Shown here in pieces: positions 7,017 to 14,841 of a stretch of DNA of 44,436 bases (positions within the stretch are counted from its first letter, which is position 1; the number at the start of each line of letters is the position of its first letter). A model generated the notes under the pieces. The model had not been told where the DNA came from, ran no database searches, and saw only the letters and a list, made by a program, of their open reading frames with translations. The stretch comes from an uncultured Chloroflexota bacterium (GTDB taxonomy: Bacteria; Chloroflexota; Anaerolineae; Anaerolineales; Anaerolineaceae), in NCBI GenBank assembly GCA_902791025.1, contig CADATZ010000027.1, forward strand, positions 1 through 44,436, written 5' to 3'. A program made the position numbers and the translations under genes.

Positions 7017-8831
7017 TTAATAAGGGGAGATGAGAACAGTCATGTCTTCGTTCCAGTAGAGCATTTCAGAAGCGGAGACACTGCCTACGTTGAACCAGCG
7101 ATAGGATTGGCTGTAGGGTATGTCATCATTTGTGACGTCGACCATGCGCCAGAGTCCGTCGATTTCGAGAAGGTTCCACAGATGGGTAGAGCTTGAGGAT
7201 TGCTGAGCTGTATCTTTGTTATAGATATCGCCGTGCTGGTAGCGGATGTTCAATCCAGCGAGACTGCCGATCAGGTAGAAAGCATCCGAATATCCGTCGC
7301 AGTTCGCCTGCCCATTGAGAATGGCGCCGACGGCGTTGTCATCTTCTTCCGTGTAATCATCATCAACATAAACCACATGGGCGCAAAGCCAGTCATGGAT
7401 ATTGCGGGCAGTCTGCAGTGGGTCAGGTGAAAGTGATGTATTTGCAATCTCCGCTGCGGATGACCAGACCTGAAGTTCTCGGGGCGAAAGATCGGAGCTG
7501 TTACCCTGGCGCGCAGCCAATATGATCGCTGTGCCGGGATAGAGCTGATTGATATGGATGTTGATCACATGGGAAGCCCGGACAGAGGAGAGATCATAAT
7601 TGAAGATACCGGCATGGGCGATGAGATCATAGATGCGGTTCATCCCGTTGTGGACCACTGCGAATTCCAGCAGGTCTCCCATCAGTGCTTCAAAGAGCTC
7701 TGCGGTGCAGAAGAGGTGGATATCACGAGCACCTGATTGAACCTGAGCCTCGGTATAAGCAATAGCTTCCTGCAGCGACTGCAGCATGACAGCATTGGCT
7801 GTGATCTCCGCATCGCTGAAGATGATGCGGTCGGACGCGCTGCTGTAGGAGATGCTGCCGTTGCTCATACCGGCACTTGCTTCCAGATTCAGCAGCAGTT
7901 CAAAATCATTGGCGGCGAGGGCTTCAAAGATGCGGGTGTCGGGAAAAATCAGCTCGAAGTCGCGGATCCCGGCGGTACCCATGCGGCGGATGGCTTCCGG
8001 TACATCGTCAATCGAGCGGCAGATCTCGCGGGGTGCTGAGGTGAAGTCTACATCGGAAAAACGAATCGTACAGCTGACTGTATCTGTGGCACTGCGGTAA
8101 TTACCGAGTCGGCTGGACCCAATCATGATGGTGTACTGCTGCGGATCAACTGTGATCCTTTCGAAGAGATCCGGATCGAACACAGTATAGAAATCGTATA
8201 TCCCCATATTTTCGAAACCGGCGATAGCGGAAGCGAACTGCGCATAATCTTGAATGACAGCATAGGGGACGGGAAGGTATTTGATATCAGTGATGCGGAT
8301 GATCCCGGCATCTGCTGCATAGGAGGTGCGGTAGGACTCGATCCCGCTGCGAATGAGAGCGCGGTGCAGTGCGTTCCCTTCCAGCAGACTGTTCGTCAGC
8401 AGCCAGGGACACAGGAGGATGAAACCGCCTTGATTTGAAGCAAGATCCCGTACCGCTTGACGGACGTCATCCATGTCACTGCATTCTGCCCAGGGAGTAT
8501 TGGTATAGGTGAGGTTGGATATTTCGATATGGTTGAGAAAATCATTGTAGGAGATCATCACGCCGCTGTAGTCGATTCCGGCTTTGACCAGAATGTGATA
8601 CAGCTCAAAGAATTCATCTTCCTTAAGGCTGTTATAGAATTCACGGCTGCAGTTGAAAGAAACTTGTGCCGGATAGTCATTCAAATGCTTGATGAGCTGG
8701 GACTGCTCCGTAAAATAGAGCAGCTGCGCAGTTGATGTTCGCACCGATCCGAAAAAAAAGAGGAAAACCAGGCAGCAGAAAAGTGCTGCCCGGTTTGTTA
8801 ATTTCGTGTGTGGAAGCTGTTTGCTGTGCAT
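7017..8831 (-). CDS. secreted protein with C-terminal transglutaminase-like domain
   Basis: A protein of about 604 residues with an N-terminal signal or anchor segment (AALFCCLVFLFFFGSV), a long unrecognised central region of repeated alpha/beta character, and a C-terminal transglutaminase-like domain. The catalytic triad is visible: Cys in QANCDGYSDAF (about 510), His in STHLWNLLEIDG (about 550) and Asp in MVDVTND (about 565). Such domains act as proteases, amidases or cross-linkers. The frame is open to 9281, but that part overlaps the ATPase gene in another phase and has shadow-like composition. The ATG at 8831 has AGGA 5 nt upstream; an ATG at 8846, 4 nt after the ATPase stop, is the alternative. 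It is coupled to the AAA+ ATPase gene. Confidence 0.75.
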   Translation of the reverse strand: MHSKQLPHTKLTNRAALFCCLVFLFFFGSVRTSTAQLLYFTEQSQLIKHLNDYPAQVSFNCSREFYNSLKEDEFFELYHILVKAGIDYSGVMISYNDFLNHIEISNLTYTNTPWAECSDMDDVRQAVRDLASNQGGFILLCPWLLTNSLLEGNALHRALIRSGIESYRTSYAADAGIIRITDIKYLPVPYAVIQDYAQFASAIAGFENMGIYDFYTVFDPDLFERITVDPQQYTIMIGSSRLGNYRSATDTVSCTIRFSDVDFTSAPREICRSIDDVPEAIRRMGTAGIRDFELIFPDTRIFEALAANDFELLLNLEASAGMSNGSISYSSASDRIIFSDAEITANAVMLQSLQEAIAYTEAQVQSGARDIHLFCTAELFEALMGDLLEFAVVHNGMNRIYDLIAHAGIFNYDLSSVRASHVINIHINQLYPGTAIILAARQGNSSDLSPRELQVWSSAAEIANTSLSPDPLQTARNIHDWLCAHVVYVDDDYTEEDDNAVGAILNGQANCDGYSDAFYLIGSLAGLNIRYQHGDIYNKDTAQQSSSSTHLWNLLEIDGLWRMVDVTNDDIPYSQSYRWFNVGSVSASEMLYWNEDMTVLISPY

Positions 8832-8850
8832 TCTTTTCCTGGGCATAAGC

Positions 8851-11100
8851 TCATTGGATGTAGCTGCTGTATTTGCCGAAGTCTCCTTTGTTGACCAGTT
8901 TGCCCAGTTTGTTGAATTCATACTGCATCGAGCGGACGATGTGTTCCGGTCCGATGGGTTTCTCTTCCGCTCCTGCCATGTAGGCTGCATTGAAGAGGAT
9001 GGCTTTGATGTTGCTGCCGGAGAGTTCAAACTTGTCGGCAAGGAAGCGGAAATCGATGTTCCGTGCCATTTTCGCGGTTTTCGGCAGGATGGTAGTCCAG
9101 AGGGCGTATCGTGTATCTTTGTCAGGACTTTCCATATGGACCGCGTAGGTGATGCGGCGGACAAAGGCGTCGTCGAAGTTGTTGTAATAGTTCGTTGCAA
9201 GGATCGACATGCCGCTGTATTCCTCGATCTTTTGCAGCAGGAAGGCGGTCTCGTTATTGGCGTATTTGTCGTGGGAGTCATTGACTTCTGTCCGCTTCGA
9301 AAAGAGGGAATCCGCTTCGTCGAAGAAAAGAATCACGTTGGCTGATGAGGCTGCTTTGAAGATATTGGCCAGGTTCTTTTCGGTCTCTCCGATGTATTTG
9401 GAGGCTATCTGGGAAATATCCACGCGGTAAAGCGGCAGCTCGAGTTCGTTGGCAATCACCTGTGCCGCCATGGTTTTTCCGGTTCCGGGAGGACCGTAGA
9501 GCAGAAGGCTGACGCCATTCCCGTAAGCATTTTTATGCTTGAGTCCCCAGCCCTCGCCGATGCGGTTTCGCAGCCGGCAGCGGTTGCAGGCAGTCATGAG
9601 AACCTCTTTCTGCTGATTGGTGATGGTGATGTCTTTCCAGGTGTAAGCCGGGTTGATATAGGTTGCAAGTCCGGAGAAATCCACCTGATTGAGCTGACGC
9701 AGGGAGTCCAGGATCATCCTGCGGTTGATGGTGGTGCCGCGTTTTGTACGAGAAGTGGCGACCGCATGTCCAACGGCTTTGCGGATGGCACCGTAGGATA
9801 TTTCGTAGAAGTCTGCGAGGTCGGGAACGTTGATATTCTTTGAAAGCCGGATCCCTTTTTCTGTCTTCAGGAAATATTCCCAGATCTGCGCGCGGAGTGC
9901 GACGGAAGGTTCCGGAATTTTCAGACAGGGGATGAGCAAGGCTGCCAGGACGCCCGGCTCTTCTTTCTGACCGAAGAGAAAGGAGTATTTTGGAGCGCAG
10001 TTCCGGCTGATGAGCTGCAGAATGTTGCGGAGCTTTATGGGATCTTCCAACGGTTCGGCTGGGGTGCTGCTGTCATCATCCAGAAATTCACGGATGGCAA
10101 GACGGCCATTATTGAGTTTCAGACGAAAGAAAAGTTCGGAAAGGCAGAGCTGTCTCGTTTCATCCTTCAGCGCAAAAAGCTGCCGGAGGTCCAGAACATA
10201 CAGACTTTCTCCGTGAGCTTCACAGTATTGATATAACAAGTGCAGGGATGTTTCTTCGTCAGCGTTGGCCAAATAAACGTAGCTTTCTGACAATTTATCG
10301 TTGTCCGGAACGGACGAGCTGTTTTCTTTTGACAGGATGTATTCAAGCTCATTTGCGCTTTCTTCGTAGAATAAAGGAATATCCCTGTCTTCTGAGAATG
10401 TGTAAAAAACATCCGGATAGTTGTTGTTCCGGTTCGGAACACCCATCAGCATGTCCTTTACCATTGGCTGCAAGACCATTGTCGCGCTTAATCCATCCTG
10501 GTCCTCCTTGCTGATGAAAAAGTAGGTGTACATCTTTTCATCCAGCGGGATGGGAAGAGATTCTTCTGCACCGAGCCGGGGTGTGATCCGCGCCATTAGA
10601 GTGTACAGCAGGCCAACAGTTGGATTCCCCTGCGCGATGTTGTCCTGCAGAAAGCCGTAGATTCGTTCATAGCGGCGGTCTATCTTTACGGATAACGCCA
10701 TCAGGATTGCCATCAGTTCGGTCTGATCAAGGGAAAAGGTCTCTTTCAGATATTGGATGCGCAGCAGGTCTTGTAAATTATCTGTTGTGCTGTTTGTTTT
10801 GGTGGCTTTGACTCTTTCATCTATGTAGGAGAAGGCGGCATTGACCGCAGCGGACATGACCGGATTACAGATATCCCTTTCCCGAAAGTATGGCGGCATT
10901 TCAAAATATCCCGTCAGCTCCGATTCGGTGATGACCAGGCCGCGGGAAAAAAGCTTCTGCTGGCTGCCCATGCCCTTGTATTCCAGGTAGTTTTCCAGCT
11001 GCATGTCCAGCAGGCGGAAATAGTCTTCCAGTTCTTCACCGGGATTGGTGTAAGGCTGTGCCTTGTTCTCATCTGAAAAATAGTCATGAAAATCGTACAT
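8851..11100 (-). CDS. AAA+ ATPase with long N-terminal region
   Basis: A 749-residue cytoplasmic ATPase. A helical N-terminal region of about 500 residues precedes a single C-terminal AAA+ module: Walker A GPPGTGKT (about 535-542), Walker B VILFFDEADSLF (about 590), sensor 1 ILATNYYNN, and arginines at DDAFVRRI. Similar stand-alone ATPases occur in Bacillota and are also found with extracellular contractile injection systems, where they assist assembly. No sheath, tube or baseplate gene is visible here, so that link is only a hint. The ATG follows CGGAG and a promoter at 11139-11166. The transglutaminase-like gene follows at once, so the two probably act together. Confidence 0.88.
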   Translation of the reverse strand: MYDFHDYFSDENKAQPYTNPGEELEDYFRLLDMQLENYLEYKGMGSQQKLFSRGLVITESELTGYFEMPPYFRERDICNPVMSAAVNAAFSYIDERVKATKTNSTTDNLQDLLRIQYLKETFSLDQTELMAILMALSVKIDRRYERIYGFLQDNIAQGNPTVGLLYTLMARITPRLGAEESLPIPLDEKMYTYFFISKEDQDGLSATMVLQPMVKDMLMGVPNRNNNYPDVFYTFSEDRDIPLFYEESANELEYILSKENSSSVPDNDKLSESYVYLANADEETSLHLLYQYCEAHGESLYVLDLRQLFALKDETRQLCLSELFFRLKLNNGRLAIREFLDDDSSTPAEPLEDPIKLRNILQLISRNCAPKYSFLFGQKEEPGVLAALLIPCLKIPEPSVALRAQIWEYFLKTEKGIRLSKNINVPDLADFYEISYGAIRKAVGHAVATSRTKRGTTINRRMILDSLRQLNQVDFSGLATYINPAYTWKDITITNQQKEVLMTACNRCRLRNRIGEGWGLKHKNAYGNGVSLLLYGPPGTGKTMAAQVIANELELPLYRVDISQIASKYIGETEKNLANIFKAASSANVILFFDEADSLFSKRTEVNDSHDKYANNETAFLLQKIEEYSGMSILATNYYNNFDDAFVRRITYAVHMESPDKDTRYALWTTILPKTAKMARNIDFRFLADKFELSGSNIKAILFNAAYMAGAEEKPIGPEHIVRSMQYEFNKLGKLVNKGDFGKYSSYIQ

Positions 11101-11138
11101 AATGCTCCGAATTGAATTATCAATTGCAATCTTTTCTA

Positions 11139-11166
11139 ATTATAGATTATTTTTAATGAGAATCAA
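11139..11166 (-). promoter_or_regulatory. promoter of the AAA+ ATPase / transglutaminase pair
   Basis: On the minus strand TTGATT (11161-11166), a 16-bp spacer and a perfect TATAAT (11139-11144). Transcription would start near 11132, about 30 nt before the ATG at 11100. It lies just beyond the terminator of the upstream transporter operon. Confidence 0.7.
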
Positions 11167-11184
11167 AGATTATTATGCAATAAT

Positions 11185-11220
11185 AAAAAAAGCAGCACCG
11201 GGATTCGCCTGAGTGCTGCT
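11185..11220 (-). terminator. rho-independent terminator of the second sugar transporter operon
   Basis: On the minus strand AGCAGCAC (11213-11220) pairs with GTGCTGCT (11191-11198), an 8-bp stem followed directly by TTTTTT (11185-11190). It ends the operon whose last gene stops at 11248 and separates it from the promoter at 11139-11166. Confidence 0.85.
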
Positions 11221-11221
11221 T

Positions 11222-11249
11222 ACTTCTAACTTCTAACTTCTAACTAACT
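11222..11249. repeat. heptamer array, ACTTCTA type
   Basis: Three perfect ACTTCTA units (11222-11242) and a degenerate fourth (ACTAACT). The TAG stop of the permease gene (11248-11250 on the minus strand) falls at the edge of the array. Confidence 0.8.
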
Positions 11250-12219
11250 ACTTGATCACCTTCAGCGCTTTGCGGTCGATGGTGAGAGCGACGAAGAGCA
11301 GGAAGATCACACCCTTGATGAGCTGTTGTGTCGCGGAATCGTACCCCATCATCACCAAACCGTTGTTGAGCACGGTGTACATCAGAGTACCGACAACAAT
11401 ATTGATGAAGCGCACCTTGGCGCCGCCGGTGATCGGCAGACCGCCCAAAACCAGAGAAATCAGGATCTGGGTTTCCAATTGGTTCCCGGCTGTGGAAGTG
11501 ATGGATCCGACCTTGATGACGTTGACGAAAGCGGCCAAACCTGTCAGGGCACCGGCTGCAACGAAGACGAGGAATTTCACAAGGTCCGTGCGTACACCGG
11601 AGAAGCGGGCAGCGGTTTCACCGGAGCCGACAGCTTTCACGTCGTTGCCGATGCGGGTGAACTGGAAAAGGAAGAAGGCAATTGCCAGCACAACCAGGGT
11701 AATGGTGATCTTCAGCCAGTCCAGGTCCAGCGCTTTGATGGCTTTGCTGGCTGGAACAGCCGTTTCCGTCGTCAAATAGGCACAAACCCCGCGGAAGAGG
11801 TACATCGTACAAATTGTCACGATGAAGCTCGGCAGCTTGAATTTGACGTGGAAAAAGCCGTTGACCGCGCCGATTGCTGCGCCGGTCAGGATGCCGCCCA
11901 GAATCGCCAGGGGAATGCTCTTGAAGGAAAGCATGGAAATCACGATGGAGGCAACACCCAGTGTAGAACCTTCCGTAAAGTCGATTGAACCCAGCGTCAT
12001 GATGAAGAATACCCCGGTTGCAACGATGGCAGGATAGTACACCTGGGAAAGCAGCAGACGCATGCGTTTCGGCGTCAGGATCTTGCCTTCGGTCAGGATA
12101 TTCATGACTATGACAATCACCACCAGGCCGATGAACGGCAGCCATGCTTTGAATTGATCTCCGCTGAAAAAGGCGCGGAGCTTTGACTGTCCATTGTTTT
12201 TTGTTTTAATATTTTCCAT
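11248..12219 (-). CDS. monosaccharide ABC transporter permease (RbsC-like)
   Basis: A 323-residue inner-membrane permease of the branched-chain/ribose family (BPD_transp_2). Eight or more hydrophobic segments begin at about residue 28. Family landmarks include GSIDFTEGSTLG, VNGFFHVKFKLPSFIVTICTMYLFRG split over the third to fifth helices, and the ATPase-contact stretch LVLGGLPITGGAKVR. The start follows AAGGAG, 12 nt after the ATPase gene. It is the last gene of the operon and ends at a strong terminator. With the permease at 13743 it probably forms a heterodimeric channel. The substrate is unknown and inferred to be a pentose or related sugar from the adjacent araBAD genes. Confidence 0.9.
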   Translation of the reverse strand: MENIKTKNNGQSKLRAFFSGDQFKAWLPFIGLVVIVIVMNILTEGKILTPKRMRLLLSQVYYPAIVATGVFFIMTLGSIDFTEGSTLGVASIVISMLSFKSIPLAILGGILTGAAIGAVNGFFHVKFKLPSFIVTICTMYLFRGVCAYLTTETAVPASKAIKALDLDWLKITITLVVLAIAFFLFQFTRIGNDVKAVGSGETAARFSGVRTDLVKFLVFVAAGALTGLAAFVNVIKVGSITSTAGNQLETQILISLVLGGLPITGGAKVRFINIVVGTLMYTVLNNGLVMMGYDSATQQLIKGVIFLLFVALTIDRKALKVIK

Positions 12220-12231
12220 GATATCTGCTCC

Positions 12232-13731
12232 TTACACCATTTTTGCGATTAAATCATTCTCATCCAGTTGCTTGCTGCGGAGAAATTCACCGTTGATTTT
12301 TCCATCCTTCATGATGAAAATGCGGTCGGACATACCAAGCAGTTCCGGAATTTCCTCGGAAATCATGATGATGGATTTCCCTTCTTCTTTCAACTCCTGC
12401 ATCAAAGCGTAAATTGCCTGCTTGACTTTCACGTCAATACCGCGGGTCGGTGAATCCAGCACCAGAATGTCTGATCCCTTACCCATCCAGCGGGCAAGAA
12501 CCACCTTCTGTTTATTACCGCCGGAGAGGTCGGAGATGAATTGGTGGACCGAAGCCATCTTTGTCTGCATGTCATCCGCGTGTTTTTTCGCGAACCTTGT
12601 CAGCTTGCGTCCGCTCAGTATTTTGCGATTGGCCAAATCATCAATCGAAGGCAGAACAACATTATTGCGAATGGATTCATTGAGAATGATGGATTCATTG
12701 TCGCGGTCTTTGGAGGCGTAAGCGATGGAATGTTTGATTGCTGTCGGAATGCTGTTGATTTCTGTGCCGTCAGCGAGGGTGACACTTCCTTCCCGATCCC
12801 AGGAAGCCCCGAAAATGGCCTTCCCGACCTCGTGCATACCGCATTCGGAAAGTCCGCCGATCCCGAGAATTTCACCCTTGTGCAGGTCAAAACTGATGTC
12901 GTAGATCTGCTTCGGAACAGTTACGTTCTTGATGGAGAGAACCACTTCTTTGGAAACCGGGGTACCATAATCGGTGCGGTAGTAGGCATTCCCGATTTCA
13001 CGGCCGACCATCAGGCGTTTCAGGTCATCTTCCGTTACATCCTTTGTATTGACGGTATCGATATATTCTCCGTCACGGAGAACGGTGACGGTATCGGTAT
13101 GCTCCAGAACTTCGCCCAGGTCGTGGGAAATGAAAATCACCGAGCGGCCATCATCGCGGACCTGATCCATGATCTTGTAAAGCTCCATACGTCCGTTCTG
13201 AGAAAGGGCTGTGGTGGTTTCATCGACGACCAGAATTTTAGGCTTCATGTAGGTTGCCTTGACGATTTCGATCAGCTTGCGGTCCTCGAAATTGTAGGCA
13301 TCGATCATGTTGGCTGCGTCAATGCGGCCGAATCCGTATTCGTTCAGCAGCCGCTGGGCTTCTTTGTTCATTGCGGCGGTGTTTTTCACCACGCCGTTCA
13401 TGAAGGGATCTTCATGGCCGAGAAAGATGTTTTCCGCAACGGTCAGGCCGGAAAGTGTTCCCATTTCCTGAACAATGATGGCGACGCCTTCGTTGTTAGC
13501 TTCCACCTGGTTGCGTACGTGGAGCTCTTTGCCGTCCAGCTTGAAAGTTCCTCCGCCGATGGTGTAAATACCGCAGAGCATCTGGGAGAAAGTGCTTTTC
13601 CCGGAGCCGTTTTCACCGATCAGTCCGCGAATCTCACCGGCATAGATGGTCAGAGATACATTGTCCACGGCATGGGTGATGTCAAATTTCTTGTCGATGT
13701 TTTCAGCGACCAATAAGGGTTTCTTTTCCAT
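12232..13731 (-). CDS. monosaccharide ABC transporter ATPase with two unequal nucleotide sites
   Basis: A 499-residue tandem ATPase of the RbsA/MglA type. Domain 1 has Walker A GENGSGKST and Walker B ILVVDETTTAL, but where the signature LSxGQ should stand it reads AYNFEDRKLIEI. Domain 2 keeps the signature LSGGNKQKV, has the degenerate Walker A usual in this family (GGLSECGMHE), and its Walker B reads ILVLDSPTRG, with Ser in place of the catalytic Glu. Only the composite site made of Walker A/B of domain 1 and the signature of domain 2 looks competent. The YtfR-like ATPase nearby keeps the Glu in domain 2. AAGGAGG precedes the ATG, and the gene sits between its two permeases. Confidence 0.92.
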   Translation of the reverse strand: MEKKPLLVAENIDKKFDITHAVDNVSLTIYAGEIRGLIGENGSGKSTFSQMLCGIYTIGGGTFKLDGKELHVRNQVEANNEGVAIIVQEMGTLSGLTVAENIFLGHEDPFMNGVVKNTAAMNKEAQRLLNEYGFGRIDAANMIDAYNFEDRKLIEIVKATYMKPKILVVDETTTALSQNGRMELYKIMDQVRDDGRSVIFISHDLGEVLEHTDTVTVLRDGEYIDTVNTKDVTEDDLKRLMVGREIGNAYYRTDYGTPVSKEVVLSIKNVTVPKQIYDISFDLHKGEILGIGGLSECGMHEVGKAIFGASWDREGSVTLADGTEINSIPTAIKHSIAYASKDRDNESIILNESIRNNVVLPSIDDLANRKILSGRKLTRFAKKHADDMQTKMASVHQFISDLSGGNKQKVVLARWMGKGSDILVLDSPTRGIDVKVKQAIYALMQELKEEGKSIIMISEEIPELLGMSDRIFIMKDGKINGEFLRSKQLDENDLIAKMV

Positions 13732-13742
13732 GATCGCCTCCT

Positions 13743-14693
13743 TTATTTCACCACGCTGCCTTTAGAACCGCGGGCAGTCAGTGTAACGATTACAAGAAGC
13801 GCGGCACCGGTTACCACATTCTGGATGGTGGTAGGTGCACCGAGCGCAATAAATCCGTTGAAGATTAGGGAGATGATGAATTCACCGACGATAATGGCTG
13901 TGATCGGCTGTCCGTATTTGCGGAAGGCAATGCCGAAGAAGGTGCCCATCAGCGGCTGGAAGTTGCGGCTCATGGTGCTCATGCCGGTCAGGGCGGTCAT
14001 CGTGGTTCCGTATGAAACGGAGAGAATCGCCATAATTCCGACGAAGAAATGCAGCAGCATGAAACCGATCAGTTTATATTTTTTGACATCAATACCCATG
14101 TTCTTGGCTGTGAATTCGTTGGAACCAATCGCGTTGCAGTAGGTGCCGATCTTGGTGTAATTCAATATGAAATACATCAGGAGAAATGCCAGAACAGCCA
14201 GGATGATGTTGCCCGGAGCTCCGGAGAAGAAACGCAGGTTTTCCGGCAGTGTCTGCTTTTCACCGCCTGCTGCGAATACCGCTACGGATTCAAAAATCAG
14301 CATTAAGCCAACGGTGACGATCATGGAAGGAACGTTCAGCTTGTTGTAAAGGAAGCCGATGAGTAAACCGATCAGGGTTCCGCAGCCAAGGCACCCGATG
14401 ATGAATCCTGCGTAGCCGAATTTTTTTGCGAGGATCACACCGACGATGGAAGAAAGTACGATATTGGAACCGACGGCAAAGTCAAACAGTCCCATCACCA
14501 CGATGAAGTAAAGACCGCAGCCGCCGACAGCATAAATGATTGATGATTGCAGATATGCGTAAAGGTTTGCCGGTGATCCGAAATTGTTCGGAGTCAGGAT
14601 CTTGAAAACCCCGTAAAAAAAGATGAGCATGGCAAACAACAGGCAAAAGCCGTAATATCTGCTGCTTTTGAGTTTTTCGAGTTTTTGAGACAT
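13743..14693 (-). CDS. monosaccharide ABC transporter permease (RbsC-like)
   Basis: A 316-residue inner-membrane permease of the ribose/branched-chain family. Hydrophobic helices begin at about residue 14. Recognisable parts are the VMGLFDFAVGSNIVLSSIVG region and IGLLIGFLYNKLNVPSMIVT. The start follows AAGGA at 9 nt and lies 11 nt beyond a large heptamer palindrome and a terminator (14705-14829) that separate it from the binding-protein gene. It is followed by the ATPase gene after 11 nt. It pairs with the permease at 11248-12219. Confidence 0.9.
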   Translation of the reverse strand: MSQKLEKLKSSRYYGFCLLFAMLIFFYGVFKILTPNNFGSPANLYAYLQSSIIYAVGGCGLYFIVVMGLFDFAVGSNIVLSSIVGVILAKKFGYAGFIIGCLGCGTLIGLLIGFLYNKLNVPSMIVTVGLMLIFESVAVFAAGGEKQTLPENLRFFSGAPGNIILAVLAFLLMYFILNYTKIGTYCNAIGSNEFTAKNMGIDVKKYKLIGFMLLHFFVGIMAILSVSYGTTMTALTGMSTMSRNFQPLMGTFFGIAFRKYGQPITAIIVGEFIISLIFNGFIALGAPTTIQNVVTGAALLVIVTLTARGSKGSVVK

Positions 14694-14704
14694 ATTTTTA
14701 TTCC

Positions 14705-14780
14705 TTAGGATTCAGGGGTCAGGATTCAGGATTCAGGGATTGCGGATACTGAATCCTGACCCCTGAATCCTGAGCCCTAA
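14705..14780. repeat. heptamer arrays in inverted orientation forming a 23-bp perfect palindrome
   Basis: Left units TTAGGAT, TCAGGGG, TCAGGAT, TCAGGAT, TCAGGGA face right units of the complement (TGAATCC, TGACCCC, TGAATCC, TGAGCCC). Positions 14707-14729 and 14749-14771 are perfect inverted repeats of 23 bp around a 19-nt loop. In RNA from either strand this is a very stable hairpin, between the binding-protein gene and its permease gene. Confidence 0.9.
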
Positions 14781-14829
14781 AAAACCCGAAAGGGCAGAAC
14801 AGCCGCGCCTGGCCGTTCTGCCATCCGGG
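14779..14829 (-). terminator. terminator or attenuator after the second binding-protein gene
   Basis: On the minus strand CCCG, then GGCAGAACGGCC, a six-base loop, GGCTGTTCTGCC (12 positions, one mismatch) and CGGG, followed directly by TTTTTT (14779-14784). It starts 13 nt after the binding-protein stop. It would limit read-through to the permease-ATPase-permease genes. Confidence 0.8.
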
Positions 14830-14841
14830 ATCATTCAAATC

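Noticed and set aside
8832..9281. N-terminal extension of the transglutaminase-like frame to 9281
   Set aside because: It overlaps the end of the ATPase gene out of phase, is rich in Thr, Ser, Pro and Arg like a shadow frame, and would place the signal peptide in mid-protein.
1..11100. A contractile injection system or prophage
   Set aside because: The AAA+ ATPase and the unknown left-edge genes hinted at this, but no sheath, tube, baseplate, spike, capsid, terminase or integrase gene is visible.
11101..11247. Small RNA gene between the terminator and the promoter
   Set aside because: The hairpin and promoter belong to the flanking operons, and no independent promoter-terminator pair frames an RNA.
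12541..13716. 391-codon plus-strand open frame
   Set aside because: It is the antisense shadow of the ATPase gene at 12232-13731, has no ribosome binding site or protein-like pattern, and the minus strand shows full ABC motifs. The same holds for long shadows at 2568-3617, 15115-16062, 18858-19814, 22306-23436, 23857-24741 and 42890-43801.
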